Below, in pieces: positions 53,283 through 61,242 of a stretch of DNA of 64,000 nucleotides. This DNA comes from DYHD01 sp037445375 (GTDB lineage: Bacteria > Nitrospirota > Thermodesulfovibrionia > Thermodesulfovibrionales > Dissulfurispiraceae). The position numbers were made by a program, and so were the translations under genes. Position 1 is the stretch's first letter, and every line of letters starts with the position of its first letter. Below the pieces are notes generated by a model. That model saw only the letters and a program-made list of their open reading frames with translations. It did no database searches and had not been told where the DNA came from. The stretch covers positions 30,304 through 94,303 of the forward strand of contig JBBIKS010000006.1 in the NCBI GenBank assembly GCA_037445375.1, in the 5' to 3' direction.

Positions 53283-56200
53283 TTAGGTTCTAATAAAAAG
53301 TCTCTCAATCTCATGCGGGAGCAGAGGTTTGCCAAAATAATATCCCTGCGCCATTTCGCATCTGAGAAGTCTAAGGATTTTCAACTGTTCCGCCGTTTCC
53401 ACTCCTTCAGCAATGGTTCTTATGTTCAAGTTATGAGCAAGATTTATTATCGCGGTAACAATTGAAACAACATCAGGATCTAATACCAATTCCCTTATAA
53501 AAGATATGTCAATTTTCAGATTATCAACGGCAACCCCCTTAAGTCCCCAAAGGGTTGAATATGCTGTACCAAAATCATCTATGGAAATACAAACTCCAAT
53601 ATCTTTTAAATTTTTCAATACCTTCCCTGCAGATTCAACATCGTGCATGAAAACAGTTTCAGTTATTTCCATTACCAGAAGCGATGGATCAATTCCATAC
53701 CTGCGTATTAACCCTTTAATCATTTCTACTAAATTACTCTGTTTGAACTGCACCGTGGACAGATTTACAGAGATAGGCTGCACAATGTATCCCTTGATCT
53801 TCCAATCCAGTAATTGTCTTATTGCTGACCCCAAGATCCACTTGCCAACCTCTATTATCATCCCATTTTCTTCGAGCAAAGGGATAAATTTGGCAGGAGA
53901 TACCACCCCTAAATCTTTACTATTCCAACGAATAAGGGCTTCCATTCCAGATATCTTCCTTGTATTAATATCATAATATGGTTGATAATACAGAATGAAT
54001 TCATCCTTTTTCAGCGCTTTAAACAGGTTTTTTTCTATTATGACTATTTCTTCTGCTCTGACATTTATGTTTTGAGTATAGAACTTAAATATTTTTCCAG
54101 ATTGCCTAGCTTTACCTAATGCAATGCCTGCCTTTTTTAGCATTTCCTGGGCATCTTTGCCATCTTCAGGGTAAACTGAAATGCCGATGCAGACACTCAA
54201 CAAAATTTCCTTCCCATTTATTTTCATTGGTTCAGAGGTCTTTTCTATAATTTTCTCTACAATACTAATAATTTCTTTTGTTTGACCAAAATCAATAAAC
54301 GATATTCCGAATTCATCATTTTGAAGACGAGCAACAGTATCGCCTTCCCGGACTAAATCTAATAAAATATTGCCTATATTTTTAAGGACTTCATCTGCGG
54401 TCTCAAAGCCATATGTATCATTTATGAAATTAAACCTCTCAATATCAATAATTAAAACAGCCGCAAGCTTTCTTTTATACTCAGAACTTGCTATTGTTTG
54501 ATTTAAACTATCAATAAATAAGTTTCTATTAGGAAGCCCGGTTAACAAATCATAATATGCATGATGGTGAAGCCTTTCGGAAAAGGTTTGTTTCTGGGAT
54601 ATGTCTTTTGCTATTGATACAAAGCGTATGATATTTTCATTTTGATCTTTTAAGGGGATAAAATTCTGAAAAACTTCAACCAGACCGCCGTTCTTTTTTC
54701 TATATGAGACAATTCTATCAAACGACTTGCCTAAAAGTAATGTATCATTTATATCTTTGTAAATTTGCACATTATGCTTGTCTACTTTGAATATTTTTGC
54801 ATTTTGTCCGATCAATTCTTTGTCAGAATATCCTGTTATACCTTCGACAGCCTTATTAGTATATTCAATATTTCCTTCAATATCTGCTACCAGCACCCAG
54901 TCTATTGATTGCTCTATCGCCAAAAAAAGTTCTTTCATCAATTGATTATAATGCTTGTGATCGTGTACCTCAATGAGCAAACCCTTTAATTTTAGTGGCA
55001 TTGAATTATTGCATATGACAGATATTGTATTTCGCATCCAGATTGCATTGCCATCAGCCTTTATCATGCGATACTCAATTTCAATGTTTTTTCCTTGTTG
55101 TATGGCGACCTTGCAAAATGGTATAGATAAATTGCGATCATCTGGATGAATTTTTTTTGCCCAAAAATTAGGCTGATTCAGCCACTGACTGGCAGGGAAC
55201 CCCGTAATTTTTTCTGCATTTGGACTGACAAAAGTAAACTGCAATGTTTCAGGGTTTGCCTCCCATGCAATTGCATTAACATTTTCAAGTAGTTCTCTAT
55301 AGAGTTTTTCCGAGTATTTCAGTTTATTCTCGGACTTTTTCCTCTCCGTTATATCCATTGATATGCCGCAGACCCCACGCGGAAAGCCTTTTGAGTCAAA
55401 TAATGGAAACCTCGTAGAAAGGAAGCAATATTCTTTGTCATTTAAGATGAGCGATTCTTCGAAATCTAACGGCTTTCCTTTTTCAAAGACGCTCTCATCA
55501 ATTTTTGCCAATTTTTCTGCTGTATCATGTGCAAGCAAATCAAAATCGGTTCTGCCTATCATTTGTTCTTTCTCAATATTTAGATGTTTTGCACAGCTTG
55601 TGTTGGCAAAGACATAGCCGCCCTTGATATCTTTTGCATAAATACATGTTGAGGTTTGATCCAGAATTGCTTGCAGGTTGTCTTGTATGCCCAGAAAGAG
55701 CTTTTTTGCCTGACTATATTGCTTTAGTTCTTCCCTCAAATTCTCATTAGTGCTTCTTAATTCGTCAATACGCCTCAGAAAACGCTTTTCTACCTCCCTG
55801 CTCATTGCTTGAATCTCTCTCTCATATTGCCTTTTAGCAGTTATATCCCTAACGATGGCGGTAAAAAAAGTATCACCATTCTTTTGCCAAGCAGTGAGAG
55901 ATAGTTCAAGAGGAAACTCCGTAGCATCTTTTTTCACTCCAGCAAGAACAAGTGTTTTGCCAAGCAGTTCAGTTCCGCCGCTCAATATAAATCGCTTTAT
56001 TCCCTTTTGATGAGCCTGCCTGAATCGTTCCGGTATTAATAATCTTACGGATTTGTCCAAAATTTCTTTTTCTGTGTAGTCAAATATTGCTTCAGCTGCC
56101 TTGTTCCAAAAAATAATAATACCGTTCACATCTATTCCTATCATGGCATCAGGGGCGGAAACGGCAATTGAGCGAAAACTTTCTTCTGTATTTTTCAAGA

Positions 56201-56834
56201 GCTCGAGTTGGCGACTTTTCAAGAGAAGATCTTTCGTATTCGCTATAAAAAGAGAAACAGATCTAATGTCCTTATCATTAAAACCATCTGGTTTATTAAA
56301 AAAACATGCAATTCCTCTAAATCTTTCATCAATTTCTAAAGGGGATAACAAGATATTCTCAATCTTGATATCCTCATCCGATAAAAAATTAAGACTTTCA
56401 AAGCTTTTTAGGTTGTTATCGTATAATGCAGAGTCAGTTTCATAAACCTGTTCACACATCCTTCTAATCAGTATCGGTGGCTCAGAATTAACTGCACATA
56501 ACTTTTCACCAGATATCAAGAGAAAAATCTCATTTTCTCCCCCTTTGCCGCTTGAAAGGATAAGACACCCATCTGCTGCTCCGATTAAATCCTTGCAATA
56601 TCTTAAAAATGATTCAGCTGCCTGCCTCAAGCCCTCAGAATGCAGAAGGTCGGTTGATGCTTTAAATAGTTCAACAGATTCTTCTTCCTGTTTGATAGTA
56701 TGACGAAAAGCTTCCGAAAAAGACTCACGGTCTTCTTTATTTACTGACTTATTTTTAATCAAATCTGCGACTTTTTCGCGTAATCCAATTATTTCGTTAA
56801 GCAACTGCTGTTTGGTTTTATGTTTGTCTTTCAT
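53283..56834 (-). CDS. Multi-PAS GGDEF-EAL protein (degenerate GGDEF, EAL phosphodiesterase)
   Basis: 1183 residues, cytoplasmic. Order: N-terminal coiled coil (1-30), GAF (about 60-210), PAS (215-335), coiled coil, PAS (380-500), PAS (510-630), PAS (635-755), GGDEF (755-925) and EAL (935-1183). The GGDEF active site reads QNDEF near residue 836, so cyclase activity is unlikely. The EAL domain keeps MEALIRW (about 963), MEITETVF, DDFGTAYS, and ETAEQL, so it should hydrolyse c-di-GMP. Five input domains suggest integration of redox or ligand signals. No membrane segment is seen. Confidence 0.9.
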   Translation of the reverse strand: MKDKHKTKQQLLNEIIGLREKVADLIKNKSVNKEDRESFSEAFRHTIKQEEESVELFKASTDLLHSEGLRQAAESFLRYCKDLIGAADGCLILSSGKGGENEIFLLISGEKLCAVNSEPPILIRRMCEQVYETDSALYDNNLKSFESLNFLSDEDIKIENILLSPLEIDERFRGIACFFNKPDGFNDKDIRSVSLFIANTKDLLLKSRQLELLKNTEESFRSIAVSAPDAMIGIDVNGIIIFWNKAAEAIFDYTEKEILDKSVRLLIPERFRQAHQKGIKRFILSGGTELLGKTLVLAGVKKDATEFPLELSLTAWQKNGDTFFTAIVRDITAKRQYEREIQAMSREVEKRFLRRIDELRSTNENLREELKQYSQAKKLFLGIQDNLQAILDQTSTCIYAKDIKGGYVFANTSCAKHLNIEKEQMIGRTDFDLLAHDTAEKLAKIDESVFEKGKPLDFEESLILNDKEYCFLSTRFPLFDSKGFPRGVCGISMDITERKKSENKLKYSEKLYRELLENVNAIAWEANPETLQFTFVSPNAEKITGFPASQWLNQPNFWAKKIHPDDRNLSIPFCKVAIQQGKNIEIEYRMIKADGNAIWMRNTISVICNNSMPLKLKGLLIEVHDHKHYNQLMKELFLAIEQSIDWVLVADIEGNIEYTNKAVEGITGYSDKELIGQNAKIFKVDKHNVQIYKDINDTLLLGKSFDRIVSYRKKNGGLVEVFQNFIPLKDQNENIIRFVSIAKDISQKQTFSERLHHHAYYDLLTGLPNRNLFIDSLNQTIASSEYKRKLAAVLIIDIERFNFINDTYGFETADEVLKNIGNILLDLVREGDTVARLQNDEFGISFIDFGQTKEIISIVEKIIEKTSEPMKINGKEILLSVCIGISVYPEDGKDAQEMLKKAGIALGKARQSGKIFKFYTQNINVRAEEIVIIEKNLFKALKKDEFILYYQPYYDINTRKISGMEALIRWNSKDLGVVSPAKFIPLLEENGMIIEVGKWILGSAIRQLLDWKIKGYIVQPISVNLSTVQFKQSNLVEMIKGLIRRYGIDPSLLVMEITETVFMHDVESAGKVLKNLKDIGVCISIDDFGTAYSTLWGLKGVAVDNLKIDISFIRELVLDPDVVSIVTAIINLAHNLNIRTIAEGVETAEQLKILRLLRCEMAQGYYFGKPLLPHEIERLFIRT

Positions 56835-57195
56835 TACAATAATTATGAAAAAATATCAGAGAGATAATAATCTCTATGGGTCTGATTTTTATGCTCCTTT
56901 TTTTTTAGATTTTTTGAGAATCGTCATGATTAAAATAAATATATCCAAAGTTTAAAATTAAAGTTAAAAATTGCCATCGTCAAATAAACCGAATCAATAC
57001 TCTACTTTACCTATTGTAATAAATCACATAATATAATTCTATCGTTTATTTTTTGTTTAATCAATACAAAATTGAGCTATTTTTAATAAATATGCGATAT
57101 TCTATCGCCCTGCTCCCCTTGATAATATCTTAGGTTTGTTGAATGTGATTCCGACTCTTTTTTTAGAATCCTGTGAATGATTTTTTTTTCAATGC
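56835..57195. other. AT-rich gap upstream of gmhA
   Basis: 361 bases between divergent genes. An AAAATTGAGCTATTTTT motif near 57068-57084 resembles family E ends. No gene or RNA is recognised. Confidence 0.5.
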
Positions 57196-57225
57196 TTGAC
57201 TGATGAATTTTTTCTTCTGTATTCT
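57196..57225 (+). promoter_or_regulatory. Promoter of gmhA-ruvC, possibly leaderless
   Basis: TTGACT (57196-57201) and TATTCT (57220-57225) are separated by 18 bases, a good sigma-70-type pair. Transcription would begin about seven bases later, at the ATG at 57232. Confidence 0.55.
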
Positions 57226-57231
57226 AATCGC

Positions 57232-57849
57232 ATGAAAAATAAAATCCTAAAGGCATTTGAAGACAGCATCGAGGTTAAAAGAAGATTTATCTTAGAATAT
57301 GCCGTTCTTATCGAAGAAGCATCTAAATTAATTGCAGATTCATTCAATGAAGGCAAGAAGCTCATAGTATTCGGCAATGGCGGCAGTGCTTGCGATGCCT
57401 CTCACATCGCTGCTGAATTCGTTAATCGCTTTAAGAGAGAACGTCCAGGACTGCCAGCCATTTCCTTGAATACAGACATGGCTGTAATGACCTCCATTGC
57501 CAATGATTATGACTTTTCAGAAATCTTTGCACGTCAACTAAAGACTCTGGCAGAAAAAGGTGATATTGCGATTGCAATAAGCACAAGCGGCAACTCAAAA
57601 AACATACTTAAAGCAGTTGAGGCTGCCAAGAAAAAAGGAGTTAAGGTCATCGCTTTTACAGGTTTAAAAGGCGATAGATTTGCAAAGAAAAGCGACCTTG
57701 CTTTTATCGTTCCTTCAGATGATACTCCGAGGATACAAGAGACACATATCACTCTTGCCCACGTTTTATGTCAGATAGTCGAGGAGATACTTTTCGATGT
57801 TCCGAGAAAATCAGACGTTGTGGCTATTTCAGCAAAAAAAGACGGTTAA
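57232..57849 (+). CDS. gmhA: Phosphoheptose isomerase
   Basis: 205 residues from the ATG at 57232. It isomerises sedoheptulose-7-phosphate for LPS heptose. SIS-domain motifs: LIVFGNGGSACDASHIAAEFVNRFK, AISTSGNSKNILKAVEAAKKKGVKVIAFTG and the C-terminal IQETHITLAHVLCQIVEEILF, with the catalytic Glu and His. An upstream TTG at 57196 also opens the frame but overlaps the -35 box. No Shine-Dalgarno site is seen. It supports a Gram-negative envelope. Confidence 0.93.
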   Translation: MKNKILKAFEDSIEVKRRFILEYAVLIEEASKLIADSFNEGKKLIVFGNGGSACDASHIAAEFVNRFKRERPGLPAISLNTDMAVMTSIANDYDFSEIFARQLKTLAEKGDIAIAISTSGNSKNILKAVEAAKKKGVKVIAFTGLKGDRFAKKSDLAFIVPSDDTPRIQETHITLAHVLCQIVEEILFDVPRKSDVVAISAKKDG

Positions 57850-57852
57850 ACC

Positions 57853-58344
57853 ATGAAAATCTTGGGAATTGATCCGGGAAGTATTAACTGTGGTTATGGT
57901 CTCATACAAAAATCAACCTCCAAGAATCTTATCACATATCTTTCATCCGGAAGAGTAGTGGTCTCTGCCAAAAAAGAACTTCACATAAGAATCAAAGAGA
58001 TTCACTCATCCCTTACAGAAGTAATCTCAGAATACAAACCCGATGAAATAGTCATAGAAAAGATATTTTTTGCAAAAGGAACGAAAGCTGCATTGAGTCT
58101 GGGGCATATACGAGGCGTAGTGCTTCTGACTGCGGCATTGACAGAACTGCCGATTTACGAATACAGTGCCCTTGAGGTAAAAAAGGCAGTCGTTGGTTAC
58201 GGCAGAGCTGACAAAAATCAGGTTCAGAAGATGGTGAGAGAGATATTGGGTATAAATCATGCGCTCTCTCAGGACAGTGCTGATGCCATTGCGCTTGCCT
58301 TATGCCACATAAATACTCAAAAGTATTTAGTCTATAGTCGTTAG
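57853..58344 (+). CDS. ruvC: Holliday junction resolvase RuvC
   Basis: 163 residues. Acidic active site: GIDPGSINCGYG (first Asp), IVIEKIFFAKGTKAAL (Glu) and SQDSADAIALALCH (C-terminal Asp pair). It cuts Holliday junctions during recombination repair with RuvAB, which are encoded downstream. Three bases separate it from gmhA. Confidence 0.96.
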   Translation: MKILGIDPGSINCGYGLIQKSTSKNLITYLSSGRVVVSAKKELHIRIKEIHSSLTEVISEYKPDEIVIEKIFFAKGTKAALSLGHIRGVVLLTAALTELPIYEYSALEVKKAVVGYGRADKNQVQKMVREILGINHALSQDSADAIALALCHINTQKYLVYSR

Positions 58345-58466
58345 TCTATTGTCAATGGTAAAAAAACAAAGATTATCTGCTATGATAAAGCAATGGTTAT
58401 GAAAAAATTATTCGCTACTAAAACGAAATGCACTTTTCGGTTTAACTATTTATTTTCCACAAATTT

Positions 58467-59039
58467 ATGATTGCGTCTCTGCGTGGTAAACTAATATCAA
58501 AGAAACCTGACAGCATCATAATTGATGTGCTGGGGGTAGGCTACCTTGTTCATGTGCCGTTAAATATCTTTTCTTATATCAACGATATCAATGGAGAGGT
58601 CTTTTTGCATATCCACACCCATGTCCGTGAAGATGCCTTAATACTTTATGGATTCAGCAGTGAGGAAGAAAAAAAAATCTTTTCAACACTTATTAACATC
58701 TCAGGAATAGGACCCAAAATAGCTCTTAATATTCTCTCAACAATATCCCTATCCGATTTTCATAACGCTATTTATAATGAAGACGTGGCATTTCTCTGCC
58801 GCGTCCCCGGACTCGGCAAAAAAACTGCTCAGAGGCTTATACTTGAACTCAGAGAAAAACTGCCAGCACTAACAATAAAAGATAAAGAATCTATTTTTGA
58901 TGATGCCCTGTCTGCGCTCGTAAACCTCGGCTATAAAAAGAACACCGCTCAAGAAGCTCTTGAAAAGGCTTATAATAACGGAATTAGAGATATTGCAAGC
59001 TTACTGAAAGAGGCATTAAAATATCTGACAAAGGAATAA
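58467..59039 (+). CDS. ruvA: Holliday junction branch-migration protein RuvA
   Basis: 190 residues. The OB-fold N-terminus IASLRGKLISKKPDSIIIDVLGVGYLVHVP is followed by two helix-hairpin-helix motifs (ISGIGPKIALNIL, VPGLGKKTAQRLILELREKL) and the C-terminal RuvB-binding domain (DALSALVNLGYKKNTAQEAL). It is complete. Confidence 0.96.
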   Translation: MIASLRGKLISKKPDSIIIDVLGVGYLVHVPLNIFSYINDINGEVFLHIHTHVREDALILYGFSSEEEKKIFSTLINISGIGPKIALNILSTISLSDFHNAIYNEDVAFLCRVPGLGKKTAQRLILELREKLPALTIKDKESIFDDALSALVNLGYKKNTAQEALEKAYNNGIRDIASLLKEALKYLTKE

Positions 59040-59083
59040 TGCATGATTGAGCGGAAATTATTGACTATTAAACAGGCGGGCGA

Positions 59084-59233
59084 ATGCCAGATAGTAAAGA
59101 AAGATTATATTTCGTAAGATTTGAATTTGTTAGCCGAGAATATGAACAAACATTCGGCAAGGCTTTCTATGCAGAAGACGAAGATGATTTAAAAGCAAGA
59201 ATAGGTGAATATCTTAAAAATTATTACGGATAA
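59084..59233 (+). CDS. Small hypothetical protein between ruvA and ruvB
   Basis: 49 codons from ATG 59084 to TAA 59231-59233: YFVRFEFVSREYEQTFGKAFYAEDEDDLKARIGEYL. Composition is protein-like and acidic. I do not recognise it. It has no clear Shine-Dalgarno site and may be part of the decayed gene that follows. Confidence 0.4.
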   Translation: MPDSKERLYFVRFEFVSREYEQTFGKAFYAEDEDDLKARIGEYLKNYYG

Positions 59234-59487
59234 AGATAATAAACCAGATAAGGGAGATTATCTCGAGCTATGTGGGCAACATTTTTAGGAATTTATTTCT
59301 GGCAATCCAGATTTATATATTGAAATCATAAAACCGCTTGGTCATAAAGCCAAAATGAAAAACGAGGAATTCTTAGAATCTTATTCCCAATTGATAAACA
59401 AATTCACATTAGCGTTTGCTAATGAATTTTGCGATGATGGAAAGATAAACTGGAATAAATTAGTTAGATTCAACTCATCGAAATAAC
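59229..59487 (+). pseudogene. C-terminal remnant of a gene resembling a type II restriction endonuclease
   Basis: One frame reads DKDNKPDKGDYLELCGQHF, then a TAG at 59286-59288, then EFISGNPDLYIEIIKPLGHKAKMKNEEFLESYSQLINKFTLAF...INWNKLVRFNSSK to TAA. Protein-like sequence on both sides of the stop in the same frame points to a decayed gene. The pattern recalls the C-terminus of PmeII-type restriction endonucleases, but that assignment is from memory and weak. It sits in an otherwise standard ruvC-ruvA-ruvB cluster. Confidence 0.5.
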
Positions 59488-59492
59488 AACCT

Positions 59493-60515
59493 ATGCGAAT
59501 AGAAGACAAAGATACAAATCCATTATCCCCGGAACCTGATCAGGAAGAACTTGTTTATGAACTAAACCTCAGGCCGCGCACTCTGGACGAGTTTATCGGG
59601 CAGTCGCGGCTCAAGGAAAATCTGAAGATTTTTATTGCAGCGGCTCGTATGAGAAAAGAGCCTCTTGACCATGTCCTTTTTTGTGGCCCTCCGGGTCTGG
59701 GCAAAACCACTCTCTCTACGATTATTGCCAATGAGCTAATGGTTAATATAAAGACAACCGCTGGACCTGTGATCGAAAGGGCAGGCGATGTCGCTGCCAT
59801 CCTCACAAATCTTTCCGACAGGGATATCCTTTTCATTGACGAGATTCACAGGATGCCGAGGGTGGTGGAAGAGGTTTTGTATCCTGCTATGGAAGACTTT
59901 AATCTTGATATAATAATAGGTCAGGGGCCTAATGCAAGGACATTAAAACTTAATCTGCCAAAATTTACCCTAATCGGGGCAACAACGAGAACCGGATTAC
60001 TCACATCCCCTTTAAGAGATAGATTTGGGGTCATCTTCAGACTTGATTTCTATATCCCTGAAGAATTAAAAGAGATAGTAAATCGTTCTTCCCGATTGCT
60101 TCAGGTAAGGATAGATGATGAAGCCTCTTTAGAGATTGCAAAGAGGGCGAGGGGTACTCCCCGCATAGCTAATCGTCTTTTGAAGAGAATAAGAGACTTT
60201 GCTCAGGTAAAAGGTGATGGAATTATTGACATTGACATAGCAAGAAAATCATTGTCAGCTTTGGATATTGATAATTGCGGCTTAGATGAGCTTGATAGGA
60301 AATTCCTGTTCACCCTCATAGAGAAATTTGGAGGGGGTCCGGTTGGCATAGATACAATCGCTGCCGCATTGAGGGAAGACAAAGAGACTCTTGAAGATGT
60401 ATATGAACCTTATCTGCTGCAAGAAGGCTTCATAGAGCGAACATCCAGGGGAAGGCTCGCAACAGGACTTGCTTACAAGCATTTAGGCAAAAACCACCCG
60501 CAAAGTTTGTTTTAA
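59493..60515 (+). CDS. ruvB: Holliday junction branch-migration ATPase RuvB
   Basis: 340 residues. LRPRTLDEFIGQSRLKENL, Walker A CGPPGLGKTTL, Walker B ILFIDEIHRMPRVVEEVLYPAMED, sensor 1 LIGATTRTGLLTSPLRDRFG and the winged-helix C-terminus (RTSRGRLATGLAYKHL). It is complete and drives branch migration with RuvA. Confidence 0.97.
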   Translation: MRIEDKDTNPLSPEPDQEELVYELNLRPRTLDEFIGQSRLKENLKIFIAAARMRKEPLDHVLFCGPPGLGKTTLSTIIANELMVNIKTTAGPVIERAGDVAAILTNLSDRDILFIDEIHRMPRVVEEVLYPAMEDFNLDIIIGQGPNARTLKLNLPKFTLIGATTRTGLLTSPLRDRFGVIFRLDFYIPEELKEIVNRSSRLLQVRIDDEASLEIAKRARGTPRIANRLLKRIRDFAQVKGDGIIDIDIARKSLSALDIDNCGLDELDRKFLFTLIEKFGGGPVGIDTIAAALREDKETLEDVYEPYLLQEGFIERTSRGRLATGLAYKHLGKNHPQSLF

Positions 60516-60577
60516 TAAAAAAGCAGCCCAAGAGTTAACCATGAAAATGTAAGTAGATTTTATACAGCAGGCATAAT

Positions 60578-60648
60578 TTAGTGTCAATGCCAGTGTTAGT
60601 AAAAAACTATTCTCTGATACTTATTACTGATACCGAGACTGACACTAA
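60578..60648. repeat. Short inverted repeat TTAGTGTCA...TGACACTAA
   Basis: Perfect 9-bp inverted ends (60578-60586 and 60640-60648) enclose 53 bases. It is one of several elements packed into the 703-base gap between ruvB and the UPF0182 gene. No gene is seen in that gap. Confidence 0.45.
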
Positions 60649-60659
60649 GTTAGGTGTTT

Positions 60660-60718
60660 CAGGACAAAGGTTTTTCGGGAATCCATGCCTGCTTTTTTAA
60701 ATTAAACGCATTTTTGGG
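60660..60718 (-). repeat. Dispersed repeat, family D, copy 2
   Basis: The reverse complement of the 48756-48817 repeat, sharing CCAAAAATGCGTTTAA, AGCAGGCATG and CCTTTGTC blocks. Confidence 0.65.
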
Positions 60719-60773
60719 TTAATCCATCAAAGTTATGAAATTGTGCTATTTATGGGCTTATGTGCGATCACAA

Positions 60774-60949
60774 GTGAACCTCCCCGCAGCAAGCTGCGGG
60801 GTATCCTAAAATCTCCCCTCCCTTGATGGGAGGGGACAAAGGGGAGGGTGAAAATAGTTTCTTGTCACCCCCACCCTCGCCCTCCCCCATCAAGGGGGAG
60901 GGAAGTATAAGGAAACCCTGTAGCTTGCTACAGGGAATTACGAGTTAAA
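60774..60949. repeat. 175-bp dispersed palindromic repeat, family B, copy 2
   Basis: Nearly identical to 9003-9177 in the same orientation. It includes the perfect hairpin CCCTGTAGC-TT-GCTACAGGG near its right end, which is imperfect in copy 1. Confidence 0.85.
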
Positions 60950-61097
60950 CGATTTTTTAGCCAAAGAACTACTTTTGTGCATATGCAAAGGGTTGGTAGA
61001 CAGCATATTTGGATACGCAAAAAGGAATGAGGCTTCCGCTTTGTCTTCAGCCTCATTGGGTTGTCCGTGACTTTGGCTTCAGAAATCGTTTCATATC
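60946..61097. repeat. Structured element, family C, copy 2
   Basis: It keeps GCCAAAG (60960-60966) with CTTTGGC (61071-61077), the hairpin TGAGGCT (61028-61034) with AGCCTCA (61049-61055), and an outer stem AAACGATTTTT with AGAAATCGTTT. The distance between the inner arms is 118 bp, exactly as in copy 1. It directly abuts the family B repeat. Confidence 0.75.
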
Positions 61098-61242
61098 AAT
61101 GCGTTCTATCAATGTATCAAATTATTTTGGACAGATGTGATGTGCAATGTAGCAAAACCGAGAGAGAAGCAAGAGCAAAAAAGGATTGAGCTGTTTAAAG
61201 ACAGCAATCTAACGCCTATTGCAAATGGAGGAAAATAGGAAG

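Noticed and set aside
53014..53286. 90-codon plus-strand ORF
   Set aside because: It runs through family A terminal repeats and shows no recognisable motif or coding signature. It is more likely intergenic repeat DNA.
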